Shown here in pieces: positions 6,393 through 9,064 of a stretch of 9,064 nt of DNA. Numbering within the stretch: position 1 is the first letter of the stretch; each line of letters begins with the position of its first letter. The position numbers were made by a program, and so were the translations under genes. The DNA is taken from contig CALEFO010000045.1 in assembly GCA_937877165.1 (NCBI GenBank), positions 1-9,064 on the forward strand, given 5' to 3'. Below the pieces are notes generated by a model. The model saw only the letters and a program-made list of their open reading frames with translations, searched no databases and was not told the DNA's origin. Source of the stretch: an uncultured Lachnospiraceae bacterium (GTDB taxonomy: Bacteria; Bacillota; Clostridia; Lachnospirales; Lachnospiraceae).

Positions 6393-8420
6393 TTACCAAA
6401 GCCTCTGTTCTGCCGCCCTGGCATCCGCAAACGGTCCAGGCATCACCTGCACACCACGGTGATTTCCCGCATAATCGCTGTCAAACAGAATGTCTTCCCC
6501 ATCCGGTGTCTCAAACCGCTCTTCTGGTTCAAAAGCCTCTCCCAGCGTATCACTGGAAATCATCGCCGTGCGGTAATCTCCGATGACGTCATACAGATTC
6601 GTACGAATGGAAACATGCTCCCCATCCTCAATGACTTCGACCTTAACCGGATGCTCTTCATCCACCAGATGGTTCTCTTCCTTCTTCCAGGCCTTTGCTC
6701 CGTTCAGATAGACATTCCCGTCTGCCCAGATCGGAAGCTTTCCGAAGTGCGGCCCCATCAGCTTCATCATGTCAAATTCCTTGGCTGCTTTTCCTTCCAG
6801 CTCGGCAAACGGCGCATACCACTCTGCATACGTCGGATACTCATCAAAGACAGCGGTTCCGACCTCCTGATTATCCGCCATCAGCATCCCCATATCTTCC
6901 TTCGCTTCGCTTTGTTCCACCGGGCAGCTTTGAACGAAGATATTGTTATAGAAGCGGTCGTCTCCATGCAGAATGGTCATAAACCCGGCCACCTCCGTGC
7001 GGTGTGGAATGTGATATGGCGTATAGCGTGGCTGATTCTTACCATCTACTGAAAAGTCCGTTCCGGAGCCGACCGAGGTCAGCGCTCCCAGCATCAGGTT
7101 GTGCACACAGGCAACGCCCTCCGTTGCCATCCTAAGCGACACCTTGGAAAGCATCACGTTGTTGTCAATCAAGGTCGGCCCGTGTCCGACTTCAATGAAG
7201 ACATCCTGGCTCATCATAGCACCCGCAGGACTCTTTCCTGTACCTTCCGGTGCATGATTCTGGTAAAACAGATTCTGTGAAATTCTGGTTCCCTGTGCCT
7301 CCCAGTCGCACCACACGCCCATGGTACAGTCATGGAACTTATTGCGGCGGATGATGACATCAATTGCGGCATGCAGCTTGATTCCTGCGATCTCTGCACC
7401 GGCAAGCTCCTGCATGTTGTTGATATCATGAATGTCATTGTCCTCGATCAGGGAGAATACACAGCCCTGACGCCCTACAATACCGTCCTGCTCACAGTGG
7501 TGAATATGGCAACGGCGTACAATGTGGTGTCCGATGTTCTCCTTCAGCCAGCCATGATACTGCCCGCGGCAGACAGCATCGCGCTCCATCTGAGTCGGAC
7601 TCTTGACATGACGATAGGTAAAATAATGATCATTGTCCGGATCCTTATATTTACCAAGTGAAATACCGGCACACCGGCTTCCGTAGATCTCGCAGTCTTC
7701 AATAATCCAGCCCTTCGACCAGTGCGGTCCGATCATTCCGTCCTGGAAGGCAGCCGGCGGAGCCCAGGTTGTTGCCGCCTTGTCAATGGTAAAGCCGCTC
7801 ACCGTAATGAAATTAATGCCGTTCTCCCTCGGCAGAAAGCACTCCCTGCGGACCGTCACCTCTACATTTTCCTCATTCGGATTCTTCCCCTGAAAATTGG
7901 CATACAGAACGGTCTCATCTTTTCCTTCATCCTGCTCTGTGTACCATTTATAGATGGAATACTCCGGCTCCCAGGACGGCGCGTAGATCTCTCCCTTGAT
8001 ACACTCGTCCAGAGTAGTCGCCTCATACAGCATCCGGTCATTCAAAAAAACCTGACCGGTATGCTTGTTGACCGGTCCAAAATACCAGTCACCCTGCACA
8101 AAGGTGGTATACGGATTGTAGCCTTCGAAAACCCCATTTGGAATCCTGCAGACCCATACATTTTCCTTATAGGGTTCCCAATTTTTGATTTCCTCTGCTC
8201 CGGTAATTTCTGCTGCCAGTGGCTCCGTGCTCTTATACGTAATTCTTTGATCCTCGGTTCCTGCATGTGAGGGGGCAACGTACTCGCGGTATACACCAGG
8301 CGCAACGAAAACAGTGTCGCCGGGCATTGCTGCTTTTGCCGCCTCGCTGATAGAACGGAACGGCGTTTCCTTTGTGCCATTTCCGTTTCTCGCAGCTTTG
8401 ATGTCTACATATATGTTCAT
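6393..8420 (-). CDS. Glycoside hydrolase family 120 beta-xylosidase (parallel beta-helix)
   Basis: This 675-residue protein closely resembles, from memory, the GH120 beta-xylosidase XylC of Thermoanaerobacterium saccharolyticum. GH120 enzymes release xylose from the ends of xylo-oligosaccharides with retention. Shared blocks include GDTVFVAPGVYREYV (34-48), WAPP plus IGPHWSKGWIIED (219-242), EIAGIKLHAAIDV (343-355) and the WCDWEAQGTRIS block (370-381). By comparison with XylC (D382 and E405, as I recall), the nucleophile is D372 and the acid/base E410 in DVFIEVGHGP. About 15 extra residues (roughly 389-404) lie between them compared with XylC. There is no signal peptide. The start is set at ATG 8420 because GAAAGGG lies 7 bases before it and the homologous N-terminus begins there; an in-frame upstream extension to GTG 8603 would translate the repeat. 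It is followed by GH2 24 bases later. Family assignment is strong; activity on xylosides is inferred from family. Confidence 0.93.
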   Translation of the reverse strand: MNIYVDIKAARNGNGTKETPFRSISEAAKAAMPGDTVFVAPGVYREYVAPSHAGTEDQRITYKSTEPLAAEITGAEEIKNWEPYKENVWVCRIPNGVFEGYNPYTTFVQGDWYFGPVNKHTGQVFLNDRMLYEATTLDECIKGEIYAPSWEPEYSIYKWYTEQDEGKDETVLYANFQGKNPNEENVEVTVRRECFLPRENGINFITVSGFTIDKAATTWAPPAAFQDGMIGPHWSKGWIIEDCEIYGSRCAGISLGKYKDPDNDHYFTYRHVKSPTQMERDAVCRGQYHGWLKENIGHHIVRRCHIHHCEQDGIVGRQGCVFSLIEDNDIHDINNMQELAGAEIAGIKLHAAIDVIIRRNKFHDCTMGVWCDWEAQGTRISQNLFYQNHAPEGTGKSPAGAMMSQDVFIEVGHGPTLIDNNVMLSKVSLRMATEGVACVHNLMLGALTSVGSGTDFSVDGKNQPRYTPYHIPHRTEVAGFMTILHGDDRFYNNIFVQSCPVEQSEAKEDMGMLMADNQEVGTAVFDEYPTYAEWYAPFAELEGKAAKEFDMMKLMGPHFGKLPIWADGNVYLNGAKAWKKEENHLVDEEHPVKVEVIEDGEHVSIRTNLYDVIGDYRTAMISSDTLGEAFEPEERFETPDGEDILFDSDYAGNHRGVQVMPGPFADARAAEQRLW

Positions 8421-8427
8421 ATTTTTA

Positions 8428-8434
8428 CCCTTTC
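8428..8434 (-). promoter_or_regulatory. Ribosome binding site deciding the GH120 start
   Basis: GAAAGGG on the minus strand stands 7 bases before the ATG at 8420. It argues against the in-frame GTG at 8603, which would add 61 residues encoded mostly by the intergenic repeat and which has no comparable site in front of it. Confidence 0.75.
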
Positions 8435-8455
8435 TTTCACAAAATCTGTGTTCCA

Positions 8456-8599
8456 AACTGGTCGACCCATTTTTATACCCCGCATTCGGCAAAACCCGCG
8501 AAGGCGGTTTTGCCGAATGCGGCAGCCGGTGCGCCAGCACCGATGCTGCAGTTTGAAATTGACATATCGATGTCACTTTCAAACTTTCAACTGGTTGAC
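8456..8599. repeat. 11-bp imperfect direct repeats flanking repeat copy B
   Basis: AACTGGTCGAC (8456-8466) and AACTGGTTGAC (8589-8599) differ at one base and bracket the three-hairpin element. The right copy starts almost at the element edge; the left one is 6 bases from it. They might be a target duplication from insertion, or regulator half-sites. Nothing similar brackets copy A. Confidence 0.4.
8473..8587 (-). repeat. Three-hairpin intergenic repeat, copy B (GH120 leader)
   Basis: This 115-bp second copy of the element at 3587-3700 has the same orientation relative to transcription and also stands upstream of a hydrolase gene, ending about 52 bases before the GH120 start. In minus-strand order: a 15-bp stem with one G-A mismatch and a CGAT loop (about 8551-8584), an 11-bp stem with an AT bulge and a TGGC loop (about 8522-8549), and a long stem of about 19 pairs with one bulged G and a CTTC loop (about 8480-8519). 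The last stem is more complete than in copy A. The unit ends in GGTATAA, as copy A does. Confidence 0.85.
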
Positions 8600-8611
8600 A
8601 CACGACATTTT

Positions 8612-8621
8612 TTCACGTGAA
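8612..8621. promoter_or_regulatory. Short palindrome upstream of repeat copy B
   Basis: TTCACGTGAA is a perfect 10-bp palindrome with a central CG, 55 bases after the partial GH2 stop and upstream of the GH120 leader repeat. Such a core fits a LacI-family type operator, but it is short enough to be chance and no clear promoter surrounds it. Confidence 0.2.
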
Positions 8622-8676
8622 TGATTGCCAGCAGGCATACCCATATCAGGAATTCATTGACCTGCATCCAGATTTT

Positions 8677-9064
8677 CTACACAGCCAGAATGCTTACGGT
8701 CTGTTCCCTCATGCCCTCTCCACGGAATGTCACCGTAATGGTTCCCTTTTCCTTGGCCCGAACCGCCGCACGGAGCCTTCCCTCATAGGTTCTGGCAACA
8801 CTGCCGTCAAAGTTTTCTTCTGATTCCGGATCTGCACTTCCGAATCCCATAATGTATCCTGCGCCTTCTGCGCAGACAGAAATGCTCCGCACCTCACCTG
8901 GATTTCGTATTCCTTTCTGGTCGACAAGCTCCAGCTCCACATAGCAGATATCGCTTCCATCTGCTGGAATCTTGCTCCGATCTGCAAAAATTTTCATTTC
9001 CACATGCTCATCTGCCGTCCTGAGAAGATCGCGTCCTGTTTCTTCTCCATTCCGGTATGCAACC
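8677..9064 (-). CDS. C-terminal end of a second GH2 family enzyme (cut by the window edge)
   Basis: The reading frame is open from the window edge to a TAG stop at 8677-8679, giving the last 128 residues of a larger protein. The first visible residues, VAYRNGEETGR, match VGYRNGRETGR near residue 699 of the GH2 protein encoded at 3885-6368. The similarity continues through ADRSKIPADG and the GSADPES motif to the end. This piece therefore covers the end of the DUF4982-like domain and the whole C-terminal Ig-like domain; no catalytic residues are visible. The codon at 9001-9003 (GTG, valine) is internal and not a start. It is the first gene of the visible cluster, 256 bases before GH120. It is a paralogue rather than a recent copy, since many residues differ. 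Calling it GH2 rests on that match. Confidence 0.85.
   Translation of the reverse strand, partial: VAYRNGEETGRDLLRTADEHVEMKIFADRSKIPADGSDICYVELELVDQKGIRNPGEVRSISVCAEGAGYIMGFGSADPESEENFDGSVARTYEGRLRAAVRAKEKGTITVTFRGEGMREQTVSILAV

Noticed and set aside
3587..8587. CRISPR-like repeats
   Set aside because: The two copies are about 4.9 kb apart, over 110 bp long and without spacer arrays or cas genes.
8421..8603. Upstream GTG start at 8603 for GH120
   Set aside because: The added 61 residues come largely from the intergenic repeat, while the ATG at 8420 has a good ribosome binding site and matches where GH120 homology begins. It is kept only as a minor finding.
8677..9003. Stand-alone 108-residue gene starting at GTG 9003
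   Set aside because: The frame stays open to the window edge and the upstream residues match the GH2 paralogue, so this is the tail of a longer gene.

Overview
The window looks like a chromosomal segment of an anaerobic gut or rumen Firmicute, most likely a Lachnospiraceae member (inferred). Base composition is moderate. The GH3 enzyme has the swapped domain order known from Butyrivibrio and Ruminococcus. The zinc-ribbon membrane protein with tandem repeat domains is a common Clostridia style, and the ribosome binding sites are strong AGG/GGGG types.

Layout: one plus-strand gene (20-949) encodes a zinc-ribbon, single-pass membrane protein with two copies of an extracytoplasmic domain. It converges on a minus-strand cluster of four glycoside hydrolase genes, with an inverted repeat at the junction. 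In transcription order (right to left) the cluster is: the C-terminal end of a GH2 enzyme (cut by the window edge), a GH120-type beta-xylosidase, a complete GH2 beta-galactosidase-like enzyme, and a domain-permuted GH3 beta-glucosidase/beta-xylosidase. None of the complete hydrolases has a signal peptide. They therefore probably act in the cytoplasm on imported oligosaccharides, removing xylosyl, galactosyl-type and glucosyl/xylosyl/arabinosyl ends from hemicellulose fragments. No transporter or regulator gene is visible here.

The least explained part lies in the two larger gaps of the hydrolase cluster. A repeat of about 115 bp, able to fold into three consecutive hairpins, occurs twice in the same orientation: directly in front of GH3 (3587-3700) and in the leader of GH120 (8473-8587). 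The copies differ at about 15 positions, and one difference is a compensatory base-pair swap in a 15-bp stem. In front of GH3 the repeat supplies the Shine-Dalgarno sequence. The same gap holds a further 57-nt hairpin that pairs fully only in minus-strand RNA, and an 18-bp palindrome beside a -10-like hexamer. These could be a mobile palindromic repeat family, leader RNA control, or transcript-processing sites; the sequence alone does not decide.

No tRNA, rRNA, CRISPR array, transposase or phage gene was seen.
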